Shown here: piece by piece, positions 41,830-50,496 of the stretch
Numbering within the stretch: position 1 is the first letter of the stretch
Layout: each line of letters begins with the position of its first letter
Origin: DASUNP01 sp963728545
GTDB taxonomy: Bacteria; Acidobacteriota; Blastocatellia; UBA7656
Length of the DNA stretch: 64,000 nt
NCBI GenBank assembly: GCA_963728545.1
Contig: CAVSKO010000002.1
Coordinates: 3,286,001-3,350,000 of the forward strand
Direction: 5' to 3'
Translations under genes and position numbers: made by a program
The notes under the pieces: model-generated
Told to the model about the DNA's origin: nothing
Databases searched by the model: none
The model's input: the letters and a program-made list of their open reading frames with translations, nothing else

Positions 41830-42876
41830 GTGACGATTACCGAAGCCATAAAGAAGACGGTTGATGGCGGCAACCTTACGGTCGAGGAAGCCGAGGCGGC
41901 GCTTGAGCAGATAATGACCGGCCAGGCGACCGACGCCCAGATCGCTTCTCTGCTCACAGCTCTCAGGATGAAAGGCGAAACCGCCGACGAGCTTACGGGG
42001 TTCGCCCGCGTGATGAGAAGAAAGGCCGCCGAGGTGCGGCCACGCTCTCTGGTTGGGGCCTCGATGGGAGGCACGGATCGCGAGGCGCTGGTCGATACAT
42101 GCGGCACGGGCGGAGACGTGAGCGGCAGTTTTAACGTCTCGACCGCGACGGCTTTTGTCGTCGCGGGATGCGGCGTGCGCGTTGCCAAACACGGCAACCG
42201 CTCCGTGTCGAGCCGCTGCGGCAGCACCGACGTGGTCGAGGCTCTGGGGGTGAAGATTGAGCTGCCCGCCGACCGCATCGCCCGCTCGATTGACGAGGTA
42301 GGAATAGGCTTCCTGCACGCGCCGCTGCTGCACGAAGCTATGAAGTATGTCGCCCCCGCGCGCAAGCAGATGGGCATACGAACCGTCTTCAACATGCTCG
42401 GCCCGCTGACTAACCCTGCGGGCGCGACCGCGCAGGTCATAGGAGTTTATTCCGCGCACCTCACCGAGTTGCTTGCCGAAGTGTTAGGCGCGCTTGGAAC
42501 AAAACGCGCGCTCGTCGTTCACGGCGCCGATGGCCTTGACGAAATCAGCATAACGGGCGAAAGCAAGGTGACGGAACTCAAAGACGGCGAGATTAAGACC
42601 TACACCGTACGGCCCGAAGATTACGGCCTCAAGCGAGCAACGCTTAATGAGATTCAAGGAGGCGACGCCGAAGAGAACGCGCGAATAATTCTCGACCTGC
42701 TCGGCGGCGAGCCGGGGCCTCAGCTGGACATAGTCTTGATGAATGCGGCGGCGGCGCTCGTAGCAAGCAGCAAGGTCGAGGGATTCAGAGAAGGAATTGC
42801 GGCGGCGCGTGAAGCGATAGCGAGCGGGAAAGCGATGGCGAAGCTTCAGCGTTTGATCGAGTTCACAAACTCATAA
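41830..42876 (+). CDS. trpD: Anthranilate phosphoribosyltransferase
   Basis: This 348-residue cytoplasmic enzyme transfers the phosphoribosyl group from PRPP to anthranilate in tryptophan synthesis. The PRPP-binding CGTGGDVSGSFNVSTATAFV is intact. GVRVAKHGNRSVSSRCGSTDVVEALG, then FLHAPLLHEAMKYVAPARKQMGIRTVFNMLGPLTNPA, and HGADGLDEIS mark the phosphate loop, anthranilate site and metal-binding region. The start is GTG at 41830; no ATG fits the family length. No other trp genes are in the window. Its last six bases overlap those of the convergent PHP phosphatase gene. Confidence 0.93.
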   Translation: MTITEAIKKTVDGGNLTVEEAEAALEQIMTGQATDAQIASLLTALRMKGETADELTGFARVMRRKAAEVRPRSLVGASMGGTDREALVDTCGTGGDVSGSFNVSTATAFVVAGCGVRVAKHGNRSVSSRCGSTDVVEALGVKIELPADRIARSIDEVGIGFLHAPLLHEAMKYVAPARKQMGIRTVFNMLGPLTNPAGATAQVIGVYSAHLTELLAEVLGALGTKRALVVHGADGLDEISITGESKVTELKDGEIKTYTVRPEDYGLKRATLNEIQGGDAEENARIILDLLGGEPGPQLDIVLMNAAAALVASSKVEGFREGIAAAREAIASGKAMAKLQRLIEFTNS

Positions 42877-43644
42877 AGAAAAGAATAGCCACTTCTTGCG
42901 TTTTTTAGGCAGCACGGGAGCGGGACGTGTGGGGATAGATTTTCCTTCGACCACTGCCCGCGGATTACCATCGGCCATCGCCTGCGCGTAGTCCTCGCCG
43001 ACAAGCTCCGCGACAACCCCTACGGCTTCGCTCATTCCGGGCAAGCGGTTTCGCATGTTGTGGCAATCCGAAGCGATGATGTGAAGAAGCCCATTCTCAA
43101 GCATCACGTGGGCTGCCTGCTGCACACGCTTACCGAACTGGCCCGTGAACGAGCCGGTGTCGGCCTGGCCCAGCACGCCCATCTCGACCAGCTCATAAAA
43201 ACGCTCCGGCTCGGCCATCAAGAGGTGGTTGCGCTCAGGGTGCGCGATTATAGGTCGTATCTGGTTGCTCATCAGCTCAAACAGCGCGCGCTCGCTCCCG
43301 AGCGGCACTACGGAATGAGGGAACTCGACCAGAACATACGGGCCGCCGGCGATGGTAGGCGCGCTTTTATCGACGCACACCTGCTTTACCAGATCGTGCG
43401 TAAAGCGCAGTTCGCAGCCCAGCACTATTTTTGGCTTCCCTTCCAGGTTGCGGTTCAACTCGTCTACCTTCTGCCGCAACAAAGCCGGGTCGTGAGTCTT
43501 ATGCACGCTGTCGTGAGCGTGCGGCGTCGCGACAATCACCTCAACGCCGTCGCTCGCAGAAATCCGGCACATCTCTATCGATTCCGCGAGACTGTGAGAG
43601 CCGTCGTCCGTTTCCGGGAGTATATGAGTATGAATATCTATCAT
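42871..43644 (-). CDS. CpsB/YwqE-type PHP tyrosine-protein phosphatase
   Basis: This protein of about 257 residues belongs to the PHP metallophosphatase family CpsB/CapC/YwqE, which dephosphorylates tyrosine kinases that regulate capsule or exopolysaccharide export. The metal residues are in MIDIHTHILPETDDGSHS, VIVATPHAHDS, the E of GCELRF, RPIIAHPERN, and IIASDCHNM. The ATG at 43644 starts MIDIHTH as in most relatives; the frame from 43665 adds seven odd residues. A Lys/Arg-rich tail (PKKRKKW) ends it. The partner kinase is not in the window. A heptamer palindrome lies immediately upstream. Confidence 0.85.
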   Translation of the reverse strand: MIDIHTHILPETDDGSHSLAESIEMCRISASDGVEVIVATPHAHDSVHKTHDPALLRQKVDELNRNLEGKPKIVLGCELRFTHDLVKQVCVDKSAPTIAGGPYVLVEFPHSVVPLGSERALFELMSNQIRPIIAHPERNHLLMAEPERFYELVEMGVLGQADTGSFTGQFGKRVQQAAHVMLENGLLHIIASDCHNMRNRLPGMSEAVGVVAELVGEDYAQAMADGNPRAVVEGKSIPTRPAPVLPKKRKKWLFFSL

Positions 43645-43651
43645 AAGATAG

Positions 43652-43730
43652 CTGACAGCAGGCAACAGGCAGCAGGCAGTTATCAGTGTTTCTTAACTGC
43701 CCACTGCCTGCTGCCTGCCGCCCACTGCAT
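43652..43730. repeat. Heptamer-built palindrome, class C copy 5
   Basis: The left arm is made of CAGCAGG, CAACAGG, CAGCAGG, CAGTTAT. The right arm is AACTGCC, CACTGCC, TGCTGCC, TGCCGCC, CACTGC. Both have period 7 and complement one another. It lies between the radical SAM gene and the PHP phosphatase, both on the minus strand. Confidence 0.78.
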
Positions 43731-43732
43731 TG

Positions 43733-45484
43733 CTATTGTTGAAAGATGGGCAGCGGGACGATTTGGCGGACAGTCTTTGAGACTCCGAGCGTAGCTTCAA
43801 GCTGCTGCCCAAGTCCTTCGATCATCCTATCGACCATAGTCTGGCAGTAGGGACGAAACTCCGTTTGAATCGAATCATAACTGCCGCGCAACTGTTTGCG
43901 CTTCTCGTTAAGATAGCTTTGCACTTGCTCCATCTTCTCGTCGAGTCCGAGCGTGCCGTCTTCGATTATGCGGCCCGCCCACTCGGCCCACGATTCGTAC
44001 TGCTCGTGAAGCCCTTTCTGCCAGTCATCCAACTGCTTGAGCGAGCGGATGTATTCGGCGTTGTCGGAAAGTATGCGCTTCGCAAGCTGTCGCCCCTTTA
44101 TGCGAATCAAGGCGTTGAATATTCCTCGGCCCGCAAACAGATGCCGAACGGCTTCGCGGTATGAATAGAAGTCGAGCGAAGCTTTGATGGTCTCCATCTG
44201 TAGCTCGTAGGCGCTCATCTTCTTCGGGCGCACGACCGCGTGCTGAGCGTCGAACAGGTGCCACTGGCCCGGCGCGATCACCTTCCCCTCCTTCTCGTAC
44301 CGCGCGGTCATGGGCGGGCCGGGAACGGCGGTCAGCGCAAAAAACTGCGCCGAATCGAGGTTCATCTGCTTTGCGAACTTGAACGTGTCGCGGATCGTCT
44401 CGGTGGTGTCGGCGTCCGACCCCAGAACGAACATGCCGTGAACGCGTATCCCTACGTCGTGAAACGCTTCGATAGCTATGCGATTTTTTTCAAGCGTCGC
44501 GTGCTTGTGATAAAGCTTGAGCGTTTCATCGCTGATCGATTCCAGGCCGATGAAGACATAGGAACAGCCCGCACGCGCCATCAGCTTCAGCATTTCAGGG
44601 TCGCAGGCTGACTCTACTCGGCATTGCGCGAACCAGCGCGGCATGTTTATGCCCTCGCTCAGTATCCGCGACAGTATTCGCTTAACCCGGCCCCGGTTGG
44701 CGTTAAAAATATCGTCCCCGAAAAAGATCGGGCGGTGCTTGACACCTATCGTGTACTTGATTAGCTCCACCGCCGCATTATCATCGATAAAGCGGAACTC
44801 GCGACCGAAGTTGTCTATCACCGAGCAGTATTCGCATTCAAACGGGCAGCCGCGAGAAGTGTTCACGACGTTGTGCGTGATACCTCTTATTTCGTTCGCG
44901 GTGTACTCCGGGAAAGGCAGCGCAGAGAGTTGCTCCGAGGTTAAAAAAGTTCGCCCGCGATTGGTGCGCACTTCGCCGTCAGAGGTTTTGTAGGCTATGC
45001 CGAGTACGCCTTCCAGATCGGGGTTTTCAAGATTTTCCGCAAGCCGCGTGGCAACCTCCGGCATTGTGTAATCGCCTTCGTGCATCACTACTATGTCGCC
45101 GTATTGCAGCGATTCGTGCGGGAGCGCGGTCGGGTGCGGCCCTCCGAATACGATCTTGATTCGCGGGTTGCGCTCCTTCACCCTGCGCGCCAGCTCGAAA
45201 GATTGAGGCGCAGTCCGCGTGATCGCAGAGATGCCTATCACGTCTGAAGCCATCAACCGCCGCCAATCGGCATCATCCAGATGGCCGGGGCTTTTGCGGT
45301 TGTACTGCGGGTTTATGGCTACAGTGTCGGCGAAACCTGCCTGCTTCATTTCAGCCAGAAGCAGCGGCACGCCTCGGGCGGGATAAGAAAGCAACGAGTA
45401 GATGTCTTTTGCGAGTTTTCCGTCAAGAGTCCCGTTGACAGTGGAAGGCAATTCGATCAGAGTTACCGCTAGATTTTTTTTCAT
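43733..45484 (-). CDS. B12-binding-domain radical SAM protein
   Basis: This protein is about 583 residues from the ATG at 45484. The N-terminal cobalamin-binding-like domain includes DVIGISAITRTAPQSFEL and IKIVFGGPHPTALP. The radical SAM motif is C-x3-C-x2-C in NTSRGCPFECEYCSVIDNFG, with the GGDI-like motif as FFGDDIFN. A later region (VRHLFAGRGIFNALIRIKG) and a helical C-terminus resemble the anaerobic magnesium-protoporphyrin cyclase-like/DUF4070 group. These enzymes carry out methylations or ring-forming reactions; the substrate is unknown. The longer frame starting at 45571 has no support. GGGGTTGAG lies just before the ATG. Confidence 0.83.
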   Translation of the reverse strand: MKKNLAVTLIELPSTVNGTLDGKLAKDIYSLLSYPARGVPLLLAEMKQAGFADTVAINPQYNRKSPGHLDDADWRRLMASDVIGISAITRTAPQSFELARRVKERNPRIKIVFGGPHPTALPHESLQYGDIVVMHEGDYTMPEVATRLAENLENPDLEGVLGIAYKTSDGEVRTNRGRTFLTSEQLSALPFPEYTANEIRGITHNVVNTSRGCPFECEYCSVIDNFGREFRFIDDNAAVELIKYTIGVKHRPIFFGDDIFNANRGRVKRILSRILSEGINMPRWFAQCRVESACDPEMLKLMARAGCSYVFIGLESISDETLKLYHKHATLEKNRIAIEAFHDVGIRVHGMFVLGSDADTTETIRDTFKFAKQMNLDSAQFFALTAVPGPPMTARYEKEGKVIAPGQWHLFDAQHAVVRPKKMSAYELQMETIKASLDFYSYREAVRHLFAGRGIFNALIRIKGRQLAKRILSDNAEYIRSLKQLDDWQKGLHEQYESWAEWAGRIIEDGTLGLDEKMEQVQSYLNEKRKQLRGSYDSIQTEFRPYCQTMVDRMIEGLGQQLEATLGVSKTVRQIVPLPIFQQ

Positions 45485-45684
45485 CTCAACCCCATAGTAG
45501 TTTGAATGGCATCGGTTCCGCGACGCTCTACAAGTCAATGTAATTGAAGTTAAGGTCGCGCCGGGTGGCACAAATCAGCAGCCAGGTGGACCTCGTGACG
45601 ATCAAAGTCCGACAGTTGCATCGACTTATTCATACTACGCCATAAAACTGATCTCTACAATCTTAATTCTATTCAAAACTATTT

Positions 45685-45771
45685 CACCGCAGAGACACAG
45701 AGGACGCAAAGCGGGCGCAGAGTTTTTATTCTGCTCTGCGCCCCCTCTGTGTACTCTGTGTCTCTGCGGTG
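45685..45771. repeat. Family A hairpin repeat, copy 4 (core only)
   Basis: Arms CACCGCAGAGACACAGAG and its complement enclose a short loop TTTTTATTCTG. The outer asymmetric flanks of other copies are not recognisable, so orientation is unclear. It lies between the radical SAM gene start and the end of the convergently placed BNR gene. The bases before it (45485-45684) show nothing else. Confidence 0.88.
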
Positions 45772-45789
45772 AAGTCCGGTCTTATTTTC

Positions 45790-48700
45790 TCAAAAGACTA
45801 TCTCTTGAGTCTTCCGAGCTTCCTTATCCTTCACTTTGGCAATCGCAGTCACGCGGATTACGCCCGCGCTCAAGTGGGGCAGATCGTCTACGTGCAAATA
45901 GAACGATTGCCAGCCTCCATGATATTTCAACGCGTGCAACTGATCGACTACGCCCTGCTGGTTGTAGAGGTATGCTCCCACTTCGACCCCGTCGTCAGGA
46001 GTGAGATAATTGCCTTTCTCATCCGTCACCTTCACGTAGACAGTTTCCGAACCGGTCGTGGGCGAACGCTTACCCGTAACCTCCGAGGACAGGCGCTTCT
46101 CTGCGTCGGGCCTCGGCACGATCTGAACTTGACAGGTCGCGCCGCCGATGACGGTCTGTCGCTCGGAATCACGTTGATAGATGTTGAAATTGAAGAGATC
46201 GCCGACGCGCGAGGTTTGCGGGCGGTTGACGGCGATAAATACGGTGTGGCTCTTTTCTGCGGGCAACTGGATGCGGCGCAACACGGCAGGCTCGCGGTTC
46301 GTTCCTACCATCAGCGCCTTCTGCCCCTTCAGCTTACGAATCGCCTGGGCCATCTGCCGGCACCACTTCGGATAAAAAGTCTTTGCTTTCTGATAGCGGT
46401 CCAGTTGCTCAAGCTTCTTGTCTGCGAACGCGTCAAAGTCTTTCTGCTCTTCGACTCTCAAACCGACAAGCGACTGGTCGAGCTTGTCCACCAGCTTCAT
46501 ATCTTTTGGGATCATCAACCGCACGCGACCGCCGTAGCCGAGAAGGTCTATAACCAGATCGTTGACCATCTGCTTGTCCGCCCCGTTCAGGCGTATCGCC
46601 ATCCAGTGCGGCGCGGGAGCAGCCGACGGCAGCGCGCCCATGAACTGTACAACGTTCAAATTCTTGTGCGCTGCTTTGCGCTCCGACGGGCTTAAAGTGT
46701 CCACGTGAACCTGAGTGTTGGTAAACGGATCGTCGCTTGCCGAGTGAAGCAAAGCGAGCAAACAGTGATGCGCGTTGCCCGCGAGGTCTGAGGGCGGCGG
46801 CAGCATAGTGGAAGGGAGATCGAAGGCCGCGATCTGGGGAAAGCCGACGCGCAGGTTGTTTATAGTTTGAAAGCCTACGGTCTGCCAGTCGGCGGTGCTG
46901 ATGGGCGTTCCGGTCTGCACGTTAGTCGCGTACCCGGCCGGCAGATTCGGAAGCCCCGCAGAAGCATTCGCAAGCAACAGCATCACGCGTACGTTGTTTG
47001 CGGGAGTCACGCCCCGGTTATGCACCTGCACGTAGACGCGATTGACCGCCGTGCCTGCCGATGAGTCTACCGTCGCCACGCCCCCGCTCCCGTCTACGAT
47101 AGTGTCTACGAACTCGAAGAAAGTTATCTGATTGGTAGGAGTCTGGTAGGTTCCCATCGCCGAAGGCGCGTCAACTTTTATGTCGGGGCCGCGCCAGTGG
47201 GCTACGGTCGCGCCCTGTTCGGTCGGGTCGTTCAAGCCGTTGATCGTTGTATAACGTCCCAGGTCGAGCTGCGTGTCGCGCACATAAAGCTCGACGCCCG
47301 TAGCCGAAGTCAAATCAATCGTCCGCTCAAAGACTCCGCGCCCGTGCGTTGCGGCAAACAGAATCCTGCGCGGGTTGTGAAGCTTCATATCTAACACCGA
47401 AGCGTCGGGCAACCCTTCGGAAAACGAAGACCAGTTCGTGCCGCCGTTCGTAGAACGCCATATCCCTATATCAGCGCCGACGTAAAGATTATTCGTGTGC
47501 GCGGGGTCTACGACTATGGCGTTGTGCTGGATGTCGAGCAGGCTTGTTGCCGAACCTGCCGCCGGGCCGCTGCGCTGTTGCCAGGCAGTGCCGTTATACC
47601 GCCACACGTGACGATAATCGCCCGTGCCGCCGAGCGTCACATAAATCGAACTGCCCGTAGCATCCGACGTATCAACGGCGATGTCTGTTATAGGGCCGAC
47701 CAGAAGCGGCGCGGCATCTATGCGCGTGCGAGTCCAGCTCATTCCGCTCTTGTCGAATCTGAAAACCTGGCCGCCCATCGTTCCTGCGTAGAGCCGCGAC
47801 GCGGAAGCAAAAGCGAGCGATAGAATATTGCTCGGCAGATCATCCGAGCTGCTGTTGTTGGGAATCGATTGCCACGAGCCGCCAAAGTTTGTGGTTATCC
47901 AGGGCCGCTCGCCGCCAAACGCGACTATGTCGGCTTCCGCGGGCGCTGCGGTGTTGACCGGAGTTCCGACGAGCGGGGCGTAAAACTCCGCGTTGCCAAA
48001 ATGTGGCGAGGGCAAGCTCACGTCTTCCCAAGAATCGTATGTCTGCCCGCCGTCGCTCGTGCCGAACAGTATGCCCTGCACGTAGGTGCGCAGTATCTTG
48101 TACGGGTCGCTCCAGTTGATTACTACGAAGCCGCCGTCTCCGGCGTCAGAGTGTAGCCACGCTTCTTCGCCCGTGTAGCGCGTGGTGCCGTTATCTTGCG
48201 TGCCGCAAAACAGGACGGCAGGCTCTGTCGGGTGAATGTCGAGATGGTTCATCGTCATCGTAGCAAGACCGGTGTTGCGCGATTCGAAATTTGCTATTCC
48301 CGTAGCATTGTTCGTCAGAAATATTCCCCCGTCGCACCCCACCCACAGATTTTCGGAATCACTGGGAGTAAATTGCAGCTCGTGCAGGTCGGCGTGGACC
48401 GTGCTGCCAATAGGGGTCGCCGTCATGCTGTAGCTAAGCCTTGAGCCTGAACCTCTCGACGTAACATTGCAGCGATATAGACACCCAGCCCACAGATTGC
48501 CGCTCAACTTGGTCGAGCCGCCCAGGTAGATTCGATTGGCGTTGTTCGGATCAACCGCGATGGCAATGTCGTACCAGCCCTGTCCCGCCTCTGAGGGGTC
48601 CGAGCCAAAAAGGTCTGCCGGGGCCGAATTGATTTTGCGCCATTTATTATCGCTCGCGTCGAACCTGTAGACTCCGCGCAGGTGGAAGTCGTCGCTTCTG

Positions 48701-49815
48701 GCTATCAAGGCATAAAGGACTGTCGGATCATCGGGCTTCACGGCCAGGCTTATGCGCCCCACGTTTGAAGAAGGAAAGCCGGTCGAAATCGGCGTCCAGC
48801 TATGACCGTCCGTAGAAGTGCGAACAGGCCCGCCGTAGCGCGCAGCGTAAAAAGTCGTGGCGCTGCCCGCGCGAGCGACTACGACGCTTGACCATTCATT
48901 CGCCAGCTTGCGCACCCAATTGAAAGAGCCTCCGGCAGGCTCGCGCCGGTAGAGGCCGCTATCCGTAGCTCCTACCACTCGCTCAGGGTCGCCGGGGTCT
49001 ACGGCCAGCCGGTAGAAGCTCTTTCCCGCAAGCGTGGGCGATCCCGGAGCGGTCGGCTCGGTGACCCAGTTGACGCCGCCGTCGTCGCTTCTGATCGGGC
49101 CTACGCCAAAATAGGCCCCGCTGCCGCCTTCGCCCGTGCCGACGTAGACGCGGTCGGGGTTTGTAGGGCTTATCGCAATCGCTCCGCAAGCAAGCGAGTC
49201 GCTCGCTCGCGTCGTCGGGTTGAGGTCCCATGCGTCCATAGTCGAGTGCCAGTTCAACCCGTTATCGTCCGAGCGCCACACGCCGCCGTTGGCGCTCGCA
49301 AGATAGACTCGCATCCCGCCCGCCAGCGCGGCGACGGCGATTCCGGCGACGCGCCCGCTGACGGCGGGGCGATTTGAAGCCTGCCCTTTTCGCACTACCG
49401 AAGGGCCTATGGGAATCCAGTTGTTAAAAGGTGCCGGCGCAGCGGCTTCTCGCGCCACGCCCACGCGCCGGGGGCGACCGCTTAGGGCCGCGCGGGCGCG
49501 CGCCGGCAGCTTTGCCTTCTGGCGCGCGCGATATTGCGCCGTCAGGTTCTGACGGAAATCAGCCGACAGAGGCGATCTCGCTTTTCCGGCTTTTGGGGAC
49601 GGCTGAACGGCGCGGGCGGCCCGCGCCACCGAAGCGGAGGCGCTCCTGGTTTGCCCGCCGCGCGGCTGTAAGGTGGCAAGTCGCTGCTTTAAGAAATAAC
49701 GCTCGCGCTCAAGCGGGCCAAACTCTTTACCCGCATCCGGTGCTTGACTGTCACCGTTCGATTGATTCTCTTCGTTCATAGCTCTCGACTTTGCTTTTGT
49801 CTTTTTTTTAGGCAT
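45790..49815 (-). CDS. Giant BNR/sortilin-type beta-propeller protein
   Basis: This is a 1341-residue protein. After an N-terminal region rich in R/A/Q/K (residues 1-125, with GPLERERYFLKQRLATLQPRG) come many BNR/sialidase-like propeller repeats. Examples are VYLASANGGVWRSDDNGLNW, SDDGGVNWVTE, FGTSDGGQTYDSWE and IWRSTNGGTNWSSF, up to about residue 840. The rest contains immunoglobulin-like strands and a long C-terminal region ending in RKTQEIVF. The repeats are of the VPS10/sortilin type; sialidase catalytic residues are not evident. There is no standard signal peptide, so export would need another route. AAAGGAG precedes the ATG. The N-terminal module is repeated in the adjacent 83-residue protein. 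Confidence 0.78.
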   Translation of the reverse strand: MPKKKTKAKSRAMNEENQSNGDSQAPDAGKEFGPLERERYFLKQRLATLQPRGGQTRSASASVARAARAVQPSPKAGKARSPLSADFRQNLTAQYRARQKAKLPARARAALSGRPRRVGVAREAAAPAPFNNWIPIGPSVVRKGQASNRPAVSGRVAGIAVAALAGGMRVYLASANGGVWRSDDNGLNWHSTMDAWDLNPTTRASDSLACGAIAISPTNPDRVYVGTGEGGSGAYFGVGPIRSDDGGVNWVTEPTAPGSPTLAGKSFYRLAVDPGDPERVVGATDSGLYRREPAGGSFNWVRKLANEWSSVVVARAGSATTFYAARYGGPVRTSTDGHSWTPISTGFPSSNVGRISLAVKPDDPTVLYALIARSDDFHLRGVYRFDASDNKWRKINSAPADLFGSDPSEAGQGWYDIAIAVDPNNANRIYLGGSTKLSGNLWAGCLYRCNVTSRGSGSRLSYSMTATPIGSTVHADLHELQFTPSDSENLWVGCDGGIFLTNNATGIANFESRNTGLATMTMNHLDIHPTEPAVLFCGTQDNGTTRYTGEEAWLHSDAGDGGFVVINWSDPYKILRTYVQGILFGTSDGGQTYDSWEDVSLPSPHFGNAEFYAPLVGTPVNTAAPAEADIVAFGGERPWITTNFGGSWQSIPNNSSSDDLPSNILSLAFASASRLYAGTMGGQVFRFDKSGMSWTRTRIDAAPLLVGPITDIAVDTSDATGSSIYVTLGGTGDYRHVWRYNGTAWQQRSGPAAGSATSLLDIQHNAIVVDPAHTNNLYVGADIGIWRSTNGGTNWSSFSEGLPDASVLDMKLHNPRRILFAATHGRGVFERTIDLTSATGVELYVRDTQLDLGRYTTINGLNDPTEQGATVAHWRGPDIKVDAPSAMGTYQTPTNQITFFEFVDTIVDGSGGVATVDSSAGTAVNRVYVQVHNRGVTPANNVRVMLLLANASAGLPNLPAGYATNVQTGTPISTADWQTVGFQTINNLRVGFPQIAAFDLPSTMLPPPSDLAGNAHHCLLALLHSASDDPFTNTQVHVDTLSPSERKAAHKNLNVVQFMGALPSAAPAPHWMAIRLNGADKQMVNDLVIDLLGYGGRVRLMIPKDMKLVDKLDQSLVGLRVEEQKDFDAFADKKLEQLDRYQKAKTFYPKWCRQMAQAIRKLKGQKALMVGTNREPAVLRRIQLPAEKSHTVFIAVNRPQTSRVGDLFNFNIYQRDSERQTVIGGATCQVQIVPRPDAEKRLSSEVTGKRSPTTGSETVYVKVTDEKGNYLTPDDGVEVGAYLYNQQGVVDQLHALKYHGGWQSFYLHVDDLPHLSAGVIRVTAIAKVKDKEARKTQEIVF

Positions 49816-49834
49816 TCCTCGACTCCTTTTAGGC

Positions 49835-49919
49835 TGCTCCGAAGGAGCGGCAGGATATTAGCCGGTGGCTGCGCTTCGCTTGCCAACCGGCTAATATCCT
49901 TTGCCGCTCCGCGGCACAC
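49835..49919. repeat. Family B palindrome, copy 4
   Basis: The outer arms are GCTCCGAAGGAGC and CCGCTCCGCGG. The inner arms GGATATTAGCCGGT and ACCGGCTAATATCC enclose GGCTGCGCTTCGCTTGCCA. It separates the 83-residue gene from the giant BNR gene on the minus strand. Confidence 0.82.
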
Positions 49920-49949
49920 AACCCGGATTGATCAATACCTGAGTAAATC

Positions 49950-50201
49950 TTAACTTGATGATTCCTTCTTTGAACGAGAGGCTTTCTGCCGTTTGCGATA
50001 CTCCGACATCACTTGCTTGCGAGAATCAGGCGGCGGCGACGGCTGTCCCGCCCCGCTCGGTTGAGAACCTTCACGAGGATGTAAAACGGCAGACCGCTGT
50101 CTTATAAAAGCCCGCTGCCGCTCAAGCGGCCCGCCTTCTTTCTTCTCTTTTGCCGAATCGCTTTCACTATTATCGCGTTGAGCGTTTTTTATCTTAGGCA
50201 T
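49950..50201 (-). CDS. 83-residue protein copying the BNR protein's N-terminal module
   Basis: This highly charged protein contains EGGPLERQRAFIRQRSAVLH followed by PREG and, later, SEYRKRQKAS. The giant BNR protein has EFGPLERERYFLKQRLATLQ, PRGG and AQYRARQKAK at matching positions, and both begin MPK. The small protein is therefore a free-standing version of that module. The ATG has AAAGGAG nine bases upstream, like the giant gene. No transmembrane or signal segment is visible. It may help, regulate or compete with the giant protein's N-terminus, or be a truncated duplicate. Confidence 0.7.
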   Translation of the reverse strand: MPKIKNAQRDNSESDSAKEKKEGGPLERQRAFIRQRSAVLHPREGSQPSGAGQPSPPPDSRKQVMSEYRKRQKASRSKKESSS

Positions 50202-50496
50202 GAATGATCGCTCCTTTTGATATAAATATTACCACGACAGGCTCAAAATCAAACTTACATTAATATATAATCGGGCCTCGGCTGGCAGAGCGAGCCGGGA
50301 GAATCTGTTGTCTTTGTAATGCAAAGAATTGAGAAGTCTTGACGCCAAGTTTTCGAGGCGGTTATCATCAATAATGAGCTTCTCCTTAAAAGCGCAACCC
50401 GTGACAAAAGAGACGCTCTCGACGGCGTAAAGCAAAATCGAAATGGCAAAACTTAGTCAGCCCCATTCGAGTCGGCCCAGTGAAATGAGAAATTCT
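50202..50496. other. Divergent intergenic region
   Basis: The side next to the 83-residue gene is AT-rich (TTAATATATAAT at about 50259-50270). No repeat of families A-C and no small gene is evident. It must hold the promoters of the 83-residue gene and the S55 gene, but no pair of boxes is convincing. Confidence 0.4.

Noticed and set aside
43652..43730. Short regular repeats resembling a CRISPR array
   Set aside because: The period is 7 bases, there are no unique spacers, and the two arms are complementary; no cas genes are nearby.
45790..49815. Calling the giant BNR protein a sialidase
   Set aside because: Only the structural BNR repeats are visible; the arginine triad and catalytic residues of sialidases are not identifiable.
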